DNA of 64,000 nucleotides from an uncultured Porphyromonadaceae bacterium (GTDB taxonomy: Bacteria; Bacteroidota; Bacteroidia; Bacteroidales; Muribaculaceae): positions 71,564 to 135,563 of the forward strand of contig CAJKRG010000002.1 in the NCBI GenBank assembly GCA_905202215.1, written 5' to 3'. Of the stretch, positions 9,855 to 18,178 are shown piece by piece. The first letter of the stretch is position 1; each line of letters begins with the position of its first letter. A model generated the notes under the pieces. That model worked only from the letters and a program-made list of their open reading frames with translations. It made no database searches and was not told the origin of the DNA. The position numbers were made by a program, and so were the translations under genes.

Positions 9855-10799
9855 TTATTTTACAAGCGGAATATAGCGTCCATAGCCTTCGGCTTCCATA
9901 TTCTCCAGCGGAATGAAACGCAGAGAGGCGGAATTAATACAATAGCGGAGACCTCCGCTGTCGACCGGCCCGTCGGGAAATACATGGCCGAGGTGTGCTC
10001 CCGATGACGAAGATTTTACTTCGGTCCGTATGCGCCCGTAAGACGTATCGAGACTTTCGTCTATCAGACTGTCGTCGATAGGACGGGTGAATGCCGGCCA
10101 GCCACAGCCCGAATCATATTTGTCGGTGGAAAGGAAGAGTGGAGTACCGTCGGTGATGTCTACATATATTCCTTTGCGGAATTCGTGATCGTACTCGTTG
10201 GTGAAAGGGCGCTCGGTGGCGGCGTTCTGTGTCACTTCCCACTGGAGAGGTGTCAGTCGTTTCCTTAACTCGGCTTTATCGATCTTTGTGGGGCGGCCGA
10301 CAAGATTTTTCGCTTCCTTGAAGAGGATCGGATTCACATGACAATAGCCTCCCGGATTTTTATACAGATAATCCTGATGATAGTCTTCGGCCGGATAGAA
10401 ATTTTTCAGAGGCAGGCATTCGATGGCGAGTGGCTCGGAGTAGCGTCGCTGGAGCGTGGCGAGATCGGTTTCTATCACCGGGAGATCCGCCGGATCGGTG
10501 TAATATATTCCGGTGCGGTATTGGGTACCCTGGTCACCGCCCTGCCGGTTGATGGAGAGAGGATCGATGCTCCTGAAGTATAATTGAAGAAGATCGGTCA
10601 GGCCTACGCTGTCAGGGTCATAATCTATTTTCACTGTTTCTGCGGCGCCGGTGTGCCCGGTACACACCTGTTCATATGTCGGATTGGCCACAGAGCTGTT
10701 TGCATATCCGGCCACGGCGGCATCTACGCCCGGCACGAGCGAAAAGAGGTGGGCGGTACCCCAGAAGCATCCGCCCGCGAGATATATCGTTTTAAGCAT
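9855..10799 (-). CDS. msrAB: Fused methionine sulfoxide reductase MsrA-MsrB
   Basis: A 314-residue protein with MsrA at the N-terminus and MsrB at the C-terminus. MsrA carries GGCFWGT (catalytic Cys near residue 11) and [10 protein letters not shown]. MsrB carries [21 protein letters not shown] and the catalytic Cys in [11 protein letters not shown] (near 287). The two zinc-binding CxxC pairs of many MsrB proteins are absent, as in the zinc-free class. The enzyme repairs both the S and R sulfoxides of methionine using thioredoxin. No signal peptide is present, so it is probably cytosolic. It is a single-gene unit with its own promoter and terminator. Confidence 0.95.
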   Translation of the reverse strand: MLKTIYLAGGCFWGTAHLFSLVPGVDAAVAGYANSSVANPTYEQVCTGHTGAAETVKIDYDPDSVGLTDLLQLYFRSIDPLSINRQGGDQGTQYRTGIYYTDPADLPVIETDLATLQRRYSEPLAIECLPLKNFYPAEDYHQDYLYKNPGGYCHVNPILFKEAKNLVGRPTKIDKAELRKRLTPLQWEVTQNAATERPFTNEYDHEFRKGIYVDITDGTPLFLSTDKYDSGCGWPAFTRPIDDSLIDESLDTSYGRIRTEVKSSSSGAHLGHVFPDGPVDSGGLRYCINSASLRFIPLENMEAEGYGRYIPLVK

Positions 10800-10824
10800 G
10801 ATTTGTTTTTTCTTTATTAACGCT

Positions 10825-10832
10825 CAAAGATA
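10825..10832 (-). promoter_or_regulatory. Bacteroidota -7 promoter element (msrAB)
   Basis: Minus-strand TATCTTTG matches TAnnTTTG and lies 26 bases before the msrAB ATG. The diverging promoter at 10865 is only about 30 bases away, so the two may share regulation. Confidence 0.6.
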
Positions 10833-10864
10833 ATCAAATAGTTTTTCAGTTGATTAAAAAAGAC

Positions 10865-10872
10865 TAATTTTG
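10865..10872 (+). promoter_or_regulatory. Bacteroidota -7 promoter element (DUF3843-like gene)
   Basis: TAATTTTG matches TAnnTTTG, 23 bases before the ATG at 10896. No clear -33 TTTG at the usual distance. Confidence 0.55.
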
Positions 10873-10895
10873 TAAATATTATCTCAGTCGTACAA

Positions 10896-12488
10896 ATGAC
10901 AAAAAACAAGAAAACTATCCCCAAGCCTATAAAACGCTCGTTGATAACGATAAGCGAATTTCGCTCTAGACATTATCGCAACAGTGCATTCAATACTGAT
11001 ATGTATTATATCGGAGTGGCAAACCGTCTATATCCCTTTTTGACCAAGATGATAGGAAAGGATGACAAACGTTTTGAAGATTCCGTTGTCAGGGAGCTTA
11101 CGCTTAATCTCGTATGTTATCTTGAAGATCTTGTATCACAGGCCGGTGTCTGGGAGGCATTTGTTTCTTTGCATTTGAAAAAATATGGACGCGAGATGCC
11201 GTTTTATGATACGGACGATGAGTTCTATAGCCGTGAATTTCCATGTATTCAAGCGGTCCGTTTCATCGTATGGATGACGCTTAATGCAAATTCGAGTGAT
11301 ACGTTTCTGAATCCGGACAATCCATTCATGCATATGATGTCATTAGGAGTTTTGCCTATGCTGATTGAGGCATATGATAATGCTCCTGACACTCCTTCCC
11401 GACCGGCTCTTGTGCCGGAAGAAAAAATGGGAGTCCCGTTATTCTATCAGATCCGTAATATGTGTCATTGGCTGTGTACCGGTTGCTATCTGACCCGTAT
11501 TCACGATACTGAATTGATCTCTGAACTGCTTAACCCACTTTCAGAAAAATTCTTTAATGGAGATTCCGGAAAGGATGATTATCTTAAGGAAGCATATATA
11601 TCGTTTAACGCCAAAATCGGTCCGTTGGCACTCTGTGCACAGGAATGGCTTGCCGAGATAGTCAATATTTATCATGAAGAAGAGGAGAAAGAGTTCATAC
11701 CCCTGCTTCGTGAACTGACATCATTGCCATATTCCATATATAGCTATAAAGAGCTGAGAAAAGAAGGAGCTGTTTTGCTCGCCCTGGACGGAAGCGAGAT
11801 GGAACTCTCGGCTTTTACTATGCCGGATTGCAGAATGCCTGCTGAATTGAGCGAAAATGAAAGTGCCTTGATGTCTCTTGTATATTTCGGTGGCAAATGG
11901 ATGATGAATGGCATTGCAGCACAAGGTCTTCCGAGAGATTTATATGCAAATGCACGGCGGAATTTGATAAAAAATATCGATAATCGGAAACAGACATTCA
12001 AATCCCTTCTCGGCTTCATGAAAAAAAGGATAGGCGTCTGTGCGGGGTATGAAGCATATCTTGATATGTTTCCGGGTATAGACCGCAAACGTTTCATGAA
12101 TGTACCCGACGATATCAGAACAGCGGATAACTTGCTTTACTTTCTTAATGATGATTCTGTCGTGACTCTTCTTCCCGAGTGGGGGCGATGTGTCAAAATA
12201 CGGGGAAATAAATTCTATGATAAAAAAGAAAGCGAAGATGATGGTATTTGTCTGATATTGGATCATGATCTTACCACACCGGAGATGCGTGAATGTCTTA
12301 TCGACAAGAATCTTGTGCCGGATGCGGCTCTCAATTCCATGGACTCGGTAAAGGCTGGCAAAAAGCTTTTTCAGGATAATATCCGTTTTTTGAATGATTA
12401 TACAGATCGTGACACTATACTCGTTTTTTCAAACGACATGTTTCTTGGTGACGATCAGAAAAATAATTTAAATGAGACAGACGCTTAA
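10896..12488 (+). CDS. Uncharacterised protein, probably DUF3843 family
   Basis: A 530-residue protein with no signal peptide or membrane segment, so presumably cytosolic. It opens with a basic stretch (MTKNKKTIPKPIKRS). It is rich in aromatic and acidic residues, with no recognisable catalytic motif. Size and features such as YIGVANRLYPFL, RELTLNLVCYLEDLVSQAGVWEAF and the C-terminal LFQDNIRFLNDYTDRDTIL recall the Bacteroidales family DUF3843, but the assignment is from memory. The coding sequence is noticeably more A+T-rich than its neighbours, which may indicate later acquisition. Its 3' end overlaps the epimerase gene by 17 bases. Confidence 0.7.
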   Translation: MTKNKKTIPKPIKRSLITISEFRSRHYRNSAFNTDMYYIGVANRLYPFLTKMIGKDDKRFEDSVVRELTLNLVCYLEDLVSQAGVWEAFVSLHLKKYGREMPFYDTDDEFYSREFPCIQAVRFIVWMTLNANSSDTFLNPDNPFMHMMSLGVLPMLIEAYDNAPDTPSRPALVPEEKMGVPLFYQIRNMCHWLCTGCYLTRIHDTELISELLNPLSEKFFNGDSGKDDYLKEAYISFNAKIGPLALCAQEWLAEIVNIYHEEEEKEFIPLLRELTSLPYSIYSYKELRKEGAVLLALDGSEMELSAFTMPDCRMPAELSENESALMSLVYFGGKWMMNGIAAQGLPRDLYANARRNLIKNIDNRKQTFKSLLGFMKKRIGVCAGYEAYLDMFPGIDRKRFMNVPDDIRTADNLLYFLNDDSVVTLLPEWGRCVKIRGNKFYDKKESEDDGICLILDHDLTTPEMRECLIDKNLVPDAALNSMDSVKAGKKLFQDNIRFLNDYTDRDTILVFSNDMFLGDDQKNNLNETDA

Positions 12489-13353
12489 GAACGACCTGCT
12501 GACGGTCGAGATTGATTCGTTCGGAGCGGAACTCCAGAGCATAACGAACAATACTACACATTATAATTATCTATGGCACGGCGACAAAACCTACTGGGGA
12601 CGCCGTTCGCCTGTACTCTTCCCTCTTGTCGGCTCGGTATGGGGCGGCAAGTACCGTATGGACGGCAAGGAGTACAACCTTGGCCAGCATGGCTTCGCAC
12701 GTGACCGCGAATTCGAGGTCATCGAAGATTGTCCTGACGATGAGGCCTGGTTCCGTCTGGAGTCGGATGACAGCACACTTGAGCTTTATCCGCGATGTTT
12801 CCGACTTGAGATCGGCTATCGTCTGCAGGGTGAACGCCTTACGGTGATGTGGCGTGTCACAAATGTCGATGACAGACCAATGCCCTTCCACATCGGGGCA
12901 CACCCCGCTTTCAACTATCCTGATTTCAATCCTTCGGATGCCGTACATGCATATGTCCTTTTCGATAATCGCAGAATAAACACCCAGCGTATTGCCGAAA
13001 AAGGCTGTGTTGGTGAATCCGAACTGGAAGTCGGACTTGACAGCGAGCATATGTTGCCCCTTACCGGCGAGACTTTCAGCCACAATGCTCTGATTCTTGC
13101 CGGGCGTCAGGTGCGTAGGGTCTCGCTGCTTGACAAAGCGCGCAGACCATATCTTTCACTGTTTTTCGATGCCCCTCTCGTCGGTTTGTGGGCTCCGTCC
13201 CCTTCTGCGCCTTTCATGTGCGTGGAACCATGGTGGGGCCGTTGCGACCGAGTCGGTTTCGAAGGCGATTTCTCCGAGCGGGAATACACCAATATCCTCG
13301 CTCCGGGTGAAACGTTCGATGCACAGTATATGATGATTTTCGAGGATATCTGA
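12472..13353 (+). CDS. Aldose 1-epimerase family protein (LacX-like)
   Basis: A 293-residue cytosolic protein. GAELQSI near the N-terminus, then LWHGDKTYWGRRSPVLFPLVG and HGFARDREFEV, are typical of LacX-type members of the galactose mutarotase superfamily. FHIGAHPAFNYP supplies an active-site histidine, and EPWWGRCD lies near the C-terminus. The family interconverts anomers of aldoses; the exact sugar is unknown. The ATG lies inside the end of the preceding gene (17-base overlap), so translation is probably coupled. Confidence 0.9.
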   Translation: MRQTLKNDLLTVEIDSFGAELQSITNNTTHYNYLWHGDKTYWGRRSPVLFPLVGSVWGGKYRMDGKEYNLGQHGFARDREFEVIEDCPDDEAWFRLESDDSTLELYPRCFRLEIGYRLQGERLTVMWRVTNVDDRPMPFHIGAHPAFNYPDFNPSDAVHAYVLFDNRRINTQRIAEKGCVGESELEVGLDSEHMLPLTGETFSHNALILAGRQVRRVSLLDKARRPYLSLFFDAPLVGLWAPSPSAPFMCVEPWWGRCDRVGFEGDFSEREYTNILAPGETFDAQYMMIFEDI

Positions 13354-13357
13354 AACT

Positions 13358-14329
13358 ATGAGGCGGCTGTTATATCTGCTTTTAGTAGTCGTGGCGACGG
13401 CATGTTCCTATTCGGGGGCATATCCGGGACACGGATTCGACGAGGCCGAAGCGCTGTTGCATAGCGATCCTGCTGCGGCTTTGGAAAAACTTAACGCATA
13501 TGACCTGACTCGGTTCGATGATTCAGCCGCCATGGCCCGCTGGGCATTGCTTTATAGCGAGGCTCTTGTAGTCAATAATCTGGCGGCACCGACCGACACT
13601 ATCGCTGATATAGCAGTCAACTATTATCGGGCGCATGGAAATGCCGATGAGTTTCACAGGGCTTCCCGGCTTAAGGCGCTGATAAAATCGGGCGACCATC
13701 GCGACCGTCTGGCCACAGCTTTATATCTGCAAAAAGAGAAAGAGTTCATGCTCTATAAAGAGCGTGCGGAGCAGCAATGGTATGTCGCCGGATTCGTTCT
13801 GATAGTTGGATTTGCCTTTATAATCATATTGTGGCAGCGTCAGCGTTTGAAAATCAGAAGACTGGAAAATACAGCTCTGATGAGCGAGGCTTCCGGCCTG
13901 CGGGAGGAATGTGAGAATCTTTCGTCGAGACTTGGCGCTACTTTCCTGAATCGCTTCGGGGTCATCGACGAATTATGTCAGACCTATTATGAATCGCAGG
14001 GTGCCGGCACGGAAAAGAAAGCCATTGTCGCCAAGGTTAGATCTCAGATAGATGCACTGAAAACCGACGAGGGCCTGTTTGCCGAAATGGAGCGGGCCGT
14101 CAATGCCTGCCGGAGCGACTTGCTTGTGCTTTTTAAAGATGAGATGCCGGCGGTGAAGCGCGATGATTACCGTCTGATGGTCTATATTGCCTCGGGACTT
14201 TCAAGCCGGACGATAGCCCTTCTTATCGGTGAGAGTATCGATGTAGTTTATAAGCGTAAATCGAGGCTCAAGTCAAAGATTTCGGTAGCGGACGCACCTC
14301 ATTGTGTCCTCTTTCTGTCGGTATTCTGA
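13358..14329 (+). CDS. Membrane-tethered protein with C-terminal LuxR-like HTH
   Basis: A 323-residue protein four bases after the epimerase. The N-terminal hydrophobic segment ends in ATACSYS, a possible though imperfect lipobox. A helical, TPR-like region follows (about 25-130: EAEALLHSDPAAALEKL). There is one transmembrane helix (about 142-162, YVAGFVLIVGFAFIIILW), then a cytoplasmic coiled coil. The C-terminal helical domain reads DDYRLMVYIASGLSSRTIALLIGES...VYKRKSRLKSK, which resembles the LuxR-like helix-turn-helix seen at the end of many Bacteroidales TPR regulators. It may sense an envelope signal and act on nearby DNA, possibly the downstream receptor gene. DNA binding is not proven. 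Confidence 0.75.
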   Translation: MRRLLYLLLVVVATACSYSGAYPGHGFDEAEALLHSDPAAALEKLNAYDLTRFDDSAAMARWALLYSEALVVNNLAAPTDTIADIAVNYYRAHGNADEFHRASRLKALIKSGDHRDRLATALYLQKEKEFMLYKERAEQQWYVAGFVLIVGFAFIIILWQRQRLKIRRLENTALMSEASGLREECENLSSRLGATFLNRFGVIDELCQTYYESQGAGTEKKAIVAKVRSQIDALKTDEGLFAEMERAVNACRSDLLVLFKDEMPAVKRDDYRLMVYIASGLSSRTIALLIGESIDVVYKRKSRLKSKISVADAPHCVLFLSVF

Positions 14330-14372
14330 CTATGGTCAGAATATTTGTGCTCTATGGATTGTAATATTCTGA
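14322..14372 (+). promoter_or_regulatory. Three-arm alternative hairpin element
   Basis: Arm 1 (TATTCTGAC, 14322-14330) overlaps the stop codon of the HTH gene. It is perfectly complementary to arm 2 (GTCAGAATA, 14335-14343). Arm 2 extended by TT (TCAGAATATT, 14336-14345) is also complementary to arm 3 (AATATTCTGA, 14363-14372). The two hairpins exclude each other. As DNA, the same dyads could be a protein-binding site. Confidence 0.55.
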
Positions 14373-14381
14373 TTATTAATC

Positions 14382-14413
14382 CGGTCTGATTCTTGTGGTC
14401 AGACCGTTTTTTT
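14382..14413 (+). terminator. Intrinsic terminator before the receptor gene
   Basis: An 8-bp stem (CGGTCTGA 14382-14389 with TCAGACCG 14399-14406) is followed by seven T residues (14407-14413). It ends the operon starting at 10896. The T-run also forms part of the -33 region of the next promoter. Confidence 0.8.
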
Positions 14414-14443
14414 GTGTTTTATGTGTTTTTGGCGGTAATTTTG
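14411..14443 (+). promoter_or_regulatory. Bacteroidota promoter of the beta-barrel receptor gene
   Basis: -33 TTTG at 14411-14414 and -7 TAATTTTG at 14436-14443, separated by 21 bases. The predicted transcript starts only a few bases before the ATG at 14459. Confidence 0.65.
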
Positions 14444-14458
14444 CCTCAAAAAAACGCT

Positions 14459-16531
14459 ATGACACGTTCAATTATTTTTCCGGTTTTATTTCTTTGTGCG
14501 GCTGCCGGATTACGCGCCGCCGAGCCTGCCGATTCTCTGATTCACGAGCTGCAGGAAATAGTCGTAAAAGCCAATCAGCAGGTAACGCGATTGGAAGGTA
14601 GTACTCTGGTTTCGACAATCGCCGGGTCGCCGCTTCAGGATCTCGGAACAGCAGTCGATGTCCTTGCCCAGCTTCCGATGCTCGAGGTGAAGGACAATAC
14701 CGTCAGCGTCATTGGCCGTACCAATATAGAGATCTATATCGACGGACGCCCGATGCGCGACGAAACAGAGTTACTCAATATGCTGTCGTCAGATCTCAGA
14801 AAGGTCGAGCTGATCATGGCGCCCGGAGCCGCATATGCAAGTACCACCGGAGCTGTGCTGAAAATCACAAGCAGACGAAATTTCATGCATGGGCTGTCGA
14901 TAACTGACCGTCTGCAGCTCCAGTGTCGGCGCAAGATGTCGGAAATGAACTATCTCGATCTCAGTTACCGCACTGGAAACTGGGAGATATTTGCGAACGG
15001 CACTGTAAATCGCGATAATTTTGTAATAAAGGGTTCTACGGTGAATTTTCTGGAGTATGACCGTCGCCCGACAACAATAGGAAGCAGCCAGCACAATACA
15101 TATCCGACTACGACAGGAGCCGTGAAAGCCGGTTTCAACTATACCGACGATTTGCAGTCGTTCGGAGCGTACTACCGGTTCAATCCAGAACGCGGTGAAT
15201 TTAACAATACCGGAACGGAGTGGTTCGACAGCGAATCTCCTCTGGACAGGATAATCGACAGGAATATCCGCGCACACAGCCATCTTGCTTCAGTCTACTA
15301 TGAAAATAAATTCGGCGGCAGGTATAGGCTCCATTTCGACGGCGACTTCAAACAGTCGACGGCAGACAATCGTGTCGCCACCACATATCCCCAATCGGAA
15401 AATGCTGATGTCAACTCCTCGGATAAACGGACTTCTACTTTATGGGCTGCAAAATTATATCTTGATTTTCCCTTATGGAAGGGCGATTTCACAGTCGGGA
15501 CTCAGGACAGTCATACTGACACACGTCTCGACTATCGCATGCTTAATTCTCAGGTAGGGCAGTACATACCCTCGGCTGTTACCGATGCGAGGCAGACCTC
15601 GGCGGCCTTGTTCGCGTCATGGGCACGAAGCTTCGGCAGTTTCTCTCTTTCCGCCGGAGCAAGGTACGAGTATGTTGATTACGATTTCAGAACCGACGGT
15701 ATTCGCGACGAAGACGTCAGTCGGCGCGATCACATGCTGACGCCCGATCTCTCTTTTTCGTATTCGTTTCGTGAAGATGCACATCTAAGTCTTAGCTATA
15801 AGATGGCTACCGTCAAACCTCCGTATTCACAGCTTACTGGTTCGTTGAATTATGTGGGTCGGCATGAGATCGAAGGCGGAAATCCTGCTTTGCGCGACGA
15901 AAAAATGCACAATATGCAGCTGTTCGGAATGTGGAAAGACTTTATCGTCCAGGCCGATTTCAACCGCAGCCTTGATACATATGCGTTTGTAAAGCAGGTG
16001 TATCCGGCCGACAATCTTCAGCTGTTGCTTCATCCTGTCAATATCGATATGTCGTTTCTCAGCCTCTATTTCGTGTGGAGCCGCCCGGTGCGTCGGTGGA
16101 CTCCGAACATCACGGTCGGAATGTACCGGCAGTGGCTTGTTCTGGACAATATGAAGCATAATCGTCCGATATTTTCATATTATTTCGACAATACCTTCTC
16201 TTTGCCCTGCGACTGGACCATAACAGCCAATATAAACGGGAGCAGCAGCGGTGACATGCACACCAACCGTTTCGGCACGACATGGTTCACTATGGATGCC
16301 TCGGTCGGTAAAAGTTTTCTTGACAAGGCCCTGCAGCTGAAGGTTTCGGCTACAGATATATTCAATACAGCCAACAACGACTGGACGATGAATACCTGTG
16401 GAGTAACTGTCGCCAAGCGACAGAGCTACGACCGGCGCGGCATCTCGCTTTCTCTGATCTACCGCTTCAATCCACGTAAAAGCAGATACAAAGGCGCCCC
16501 TGCATCCGAATCAGAACTCAACCGCCTGTAA
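14459..16531 (+). CDS. Outer-membrane beta-barrel receptor (TonB-dependent type)
   Basis: A 690-residue protein. The start at 14459 gives the signal peptide MTRSIIFPVLFLCAAAGLRA; an upstream in-frame ATG lies before the promoter and is rejected. A plug-like domain follows (about 35-150: LQDLGTAVDVLAQLPMLEVKDNTVSVIGR...IYIDGRPM). The rest is a long beta-barrel with alternating aromatic strands, ending in ISLSLIYRF. No N-terminal carboxypeptidase-like domain is present. This layout is that of the 'outer membrane beta-barrel' receptors (OMP_b-brl_3) of Bacteroidales. The ligand is unknown. Confidence 0.88.
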   Translation: MTRSIIFPVLFLCAAAGLRAAEPADSLIHELQEIVVKANQQVTRLEGSTLVSTIAGSPLQDLGTAVDVLAQLPMLEVKDNTVSVIGRTNIEIYIDGRPMRDETELLNMLSSDLRKVELIMAPGAAYASTTGAVLKITSRRNFMHGLSITDRLQLQCRRKMSEMNYLDLSYRTGNWEIFANGTVNRDNFVIKGSTVNFLEYDRRPTTIGSSQHNTYPTTTGAVKAGFNYTDDLQSFGAYYRFNPERGEFNNTGTEWFDSESPLDRIIDRNIRAHSHLASVYYENKFGGRYRLHFDGDFKQSTADNRVATTYPQSENADVNSSDKRTSTLWAAKLYLDFPLWKGDFTVGTQDSHTDTRLDYRMLNSQVGQYIPSAVTDARQTSAALFASWARSFGSFSLSAGARYEYVDYDFRTDGIRDEDVSRRDHMLTPDLSFSYSFREDAHLSLSYKMATVKPPYSQLTGSLNYVGRHEIEGGNPALRDEKMHNMQLFGMWKDFIVQADFNRSLDTYAFVKQVYPADNLQLLLHPVNIDMSFLSLYFVWSRPVRRWTPNITVGMYRQWLVLDNMKHNRPIFSYYFDNTFSLPCDWTITANINGSSSGDMHTNRFGTTWFTMDASVGKSFLDKALQLKVSATDIFNTANNDWTMNTCGVTVAKRQSYDRRGISLSLIYRFNPRKSRYKGAPASESELNRL

Positions 16532-16579
16532 GAAGCTGTAGAAGCATAAAATTTCGAGGAAATTTATTATCTTTACGGT

Positions 16580-17272
16580 GTGATAACGAATAAAGAACAA
16601 CTGGAAAAGACTGCGCTACACTACGGCATGCTGCCGTTTTTCGCCAATCGCATACCCGGATTCTCGGTCGAGGAGATGACCGCTCCGGGCATGCTTTTTG
16701 GCGAAGATCGCGAAGATTACGGGTGCTGGGATTGGAAGGGATCCGTTATCAGAGAAATGAACCTTGCCTATGGCAAATTCTTTCGGCGTAAGGCCGGTTT
16801 TGTGTCGCTCGGACTCTTGCCTGATTTTATAAACTATCGCCGGGCTGCTTATCCGATAGAACCGGATTCGACTGAGGCTATGTTGCTCGACATGATACGT
16901 CGCCACGAGGCTCTTACTTCGACAGAACTCCGTCGCATGATTTTTGGAGAGCCGCAGCGAAAGCGTCACGGCGATGACACGGCTCTTATGCCCGTCCCGG
17001 TAGCAGAACGGCGACAAAGCCTCGAGAGCCCTCTGCAGCGGCTTCAGATGGGTGGATATGTCGTTATCGCTGATTTCGAGTACAAACATACAAGTGCGGG
17101 CGAACGCTATGGCTTTGGCGTGGCGCTCTATACTGTGCCTGAAAAGCTCTATGGCAGATCTGTAATAAGTACGGATCGTACCCCGGCGCAATCTCTCGCA
17201 TACCTTGTCAAAACCATTTCAGTCCGTCTTCCCCATATTCCTGTGGCTCAATTGTATCATCTTCTCCGATGA
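16580..17272 (+). CDS. AlkZ-related winged-helix protein
   Basis: A 230-residue cytosolic protein read from a GTG at 16580; the next in-frame ATG is at 16628. The segments WDWKGSVIREMNLAYGKFFRRKAGFVSLGLLPDF and LESPLQRLQMGGYVV follow the pattern of proteins called AlkZ-related, distant kin of the YcaQ/AlkZ DNA glycosylases. The catalytic QxQ of true AlkZ is not visible, so glycosylase activity should not be assumed. A near-promoter TATCTTTA at 16568-16575 sits so close to the GTG that either the transcript is leaderless or the real start is 16628. Confidence 0.7.
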   Translation: MITNKEQLEKTALHYGMLPFFANRIPGFSVEEMTAPGMLFGEDREDYGCWDWKGSVIREMNLAYGKFFRRKAGFVSLGLLPDFINYRRAAYPIEPDSTEAMLLDMIRRHEALTSTELRRMIFGEPQRKRHGDDTALMPVPVAERRQSLESPLQRLQMGGYVVIADFEYKHTSAGERYGFGVALYTVPEKLYGRSVISTDRTPAQSLAYLVKTISVRLPHIPVAQLYHLLR

Positions 17273-17320
17273 GATACTGTTCTGTTGGGTGAAAAAACAT
17301 TCTTGAAACGGCTTAATTCT

Positions 17321-17350
17321 TGGGGGTGTCGGCTTTTTTGCTTATTTTTG
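17321..17350 (+). promoter_or_regulatory. Bacteroidota promoter of the zeta-like kinase gene
   Basis: -33 TTG (17321-17323) and -7 TATTTTTG (17343-17350), 19 bases apart. The ATG at 17391 follows with a leader of about 35 bases. Confidence 0.6.
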
Positions 17351-17390
17351 CGTTATATAAGCGTATGGCGTATAAAGGCGCCTCTGCATT

Positions 17391-17966
17391 ATGAACCAAG
17401 AACCGAGGCTTTATATCATCGCCGGCTGCAATGGTGCCGGCAAAACCACCGCATCGATGGCAGTGCTGCCCGACATTCTCAAATGTCGGGATTTTGTCAA
17501 TGCCGACGAGATTGCCAAAGGTCTGTCTCCTTTTGATCCTTCGGCCGTAGCTTTTGTCGCGGGACGCCTTATGTTAACACGCATATCGCTGCTTATGAAG
17601 GAGCGCAAGACTTTCGCTATCGAGACTACGCTTGCCACGGGTACCTATCGCCATCTGGTGAACCGTGCTCATGCGGAAGGCTATCAGGTCGTGTTGCTTT
17701 TTTTCTGGCTGCCGTCGCCCGAAATGGCTGTCGAGCGTGTCGCCAAGCGTGTGAGCGAGGGCGGTCATAATATACCGACCGACGTCATATACCGCCGTTA
17801 TCAGAAAGGCCTCGAGAATCTGTTCGAAGTCTTTATGCCTATCGTCGATGCCTGGATGATATTCGATAACAGTGCCGAGTCCACTCTCGTGGCCCACGAC
17901 TTCAAGATTGTCAATCCGGATCTTTTCGCAAAAATACAACAACAATGTCGGAAGAAGAAAAATTAG
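17391..17966 (+). CDS. Zeta-toxin-like P-loop kinase
   Basis: A 191-residue protein of the zeta-toxin/COG4185 type. It has the P-loop AGCNGAGKTT (about 11-20) and NADEIAKGLSPF (about 38-49, with the expected Asp). AIETTLATGTY (about 75-85) holds the conserved Glu and Thr. The arginine-rich RVAKRVSEGGHNIPTDVIYRRY follows. Classical zeta toxins phosphorylate UDP-N-acetylglucosamine and block wall synthesis. Chromosomal relatives may have other substrates. It has its own promoter and overlaps a small downstream gene by 22 bases. Confidence 0.88.
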   Translation: MNQEPRLYIIAGCNGAGKTTASMAVLPDILKCRDFVNADEIAKGLSPFDPSAVAFVAGRLMLTRISLLMKERKTFAIETTLATGTYRHLVNRAHAEGYQVVLLFFWLPSPEMAVERVAKRVSEGGHNIPTDVIYRRYQKGLENLFEVFMPIVDAWMIFDNSAESTLVAHDFKIVNPDLFAKIQQQCRKKKN

Positions 17967-18139
17967 CGCTTGTCGATAATCTCTCGGCCGAGCTCAAATT
18001 CAACTATCGGCGCATTTTGTTGCAGAAAGCCCGGATGGGACGCTCGGTGGTAATGGCCGACGCCGACGGGATGCCCCGGGCTGTCAAGGCCAAAAAAGTG
18101 CTGCACGACCTGCTGAGTCGTCACGAGAGCCAGAAGTAA
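17945..18139 (+). CDS. Small partner of the zeta-like kinase, possible antitoxin
   Basis: A 64-residue charged protein whose ATG lies 22 bases before the kinase stop, so the two are almost certainly co-translated. The helical N-terminus (EEKLALVDNLSAELKFNYRR) is followed by a short variable core and a basic C-terminal helix. The pattern recalls small proteins found beside zeta-like kinases in other Bacteroidota. It does not resemble the classical epsilon antitoxin, and its role as an inhibitor is inference. Confidence 0.75.
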   Translation: MSEEEKLALVDNLSAELKFNYRRILLQKARMGRSVVMADADGMPRAVKAKKVLHDLLSRHESQK

Positions 18140-18178
18140 ACCAATCCTCTCTGCCTCACAGACCCATTTCATTATCGC

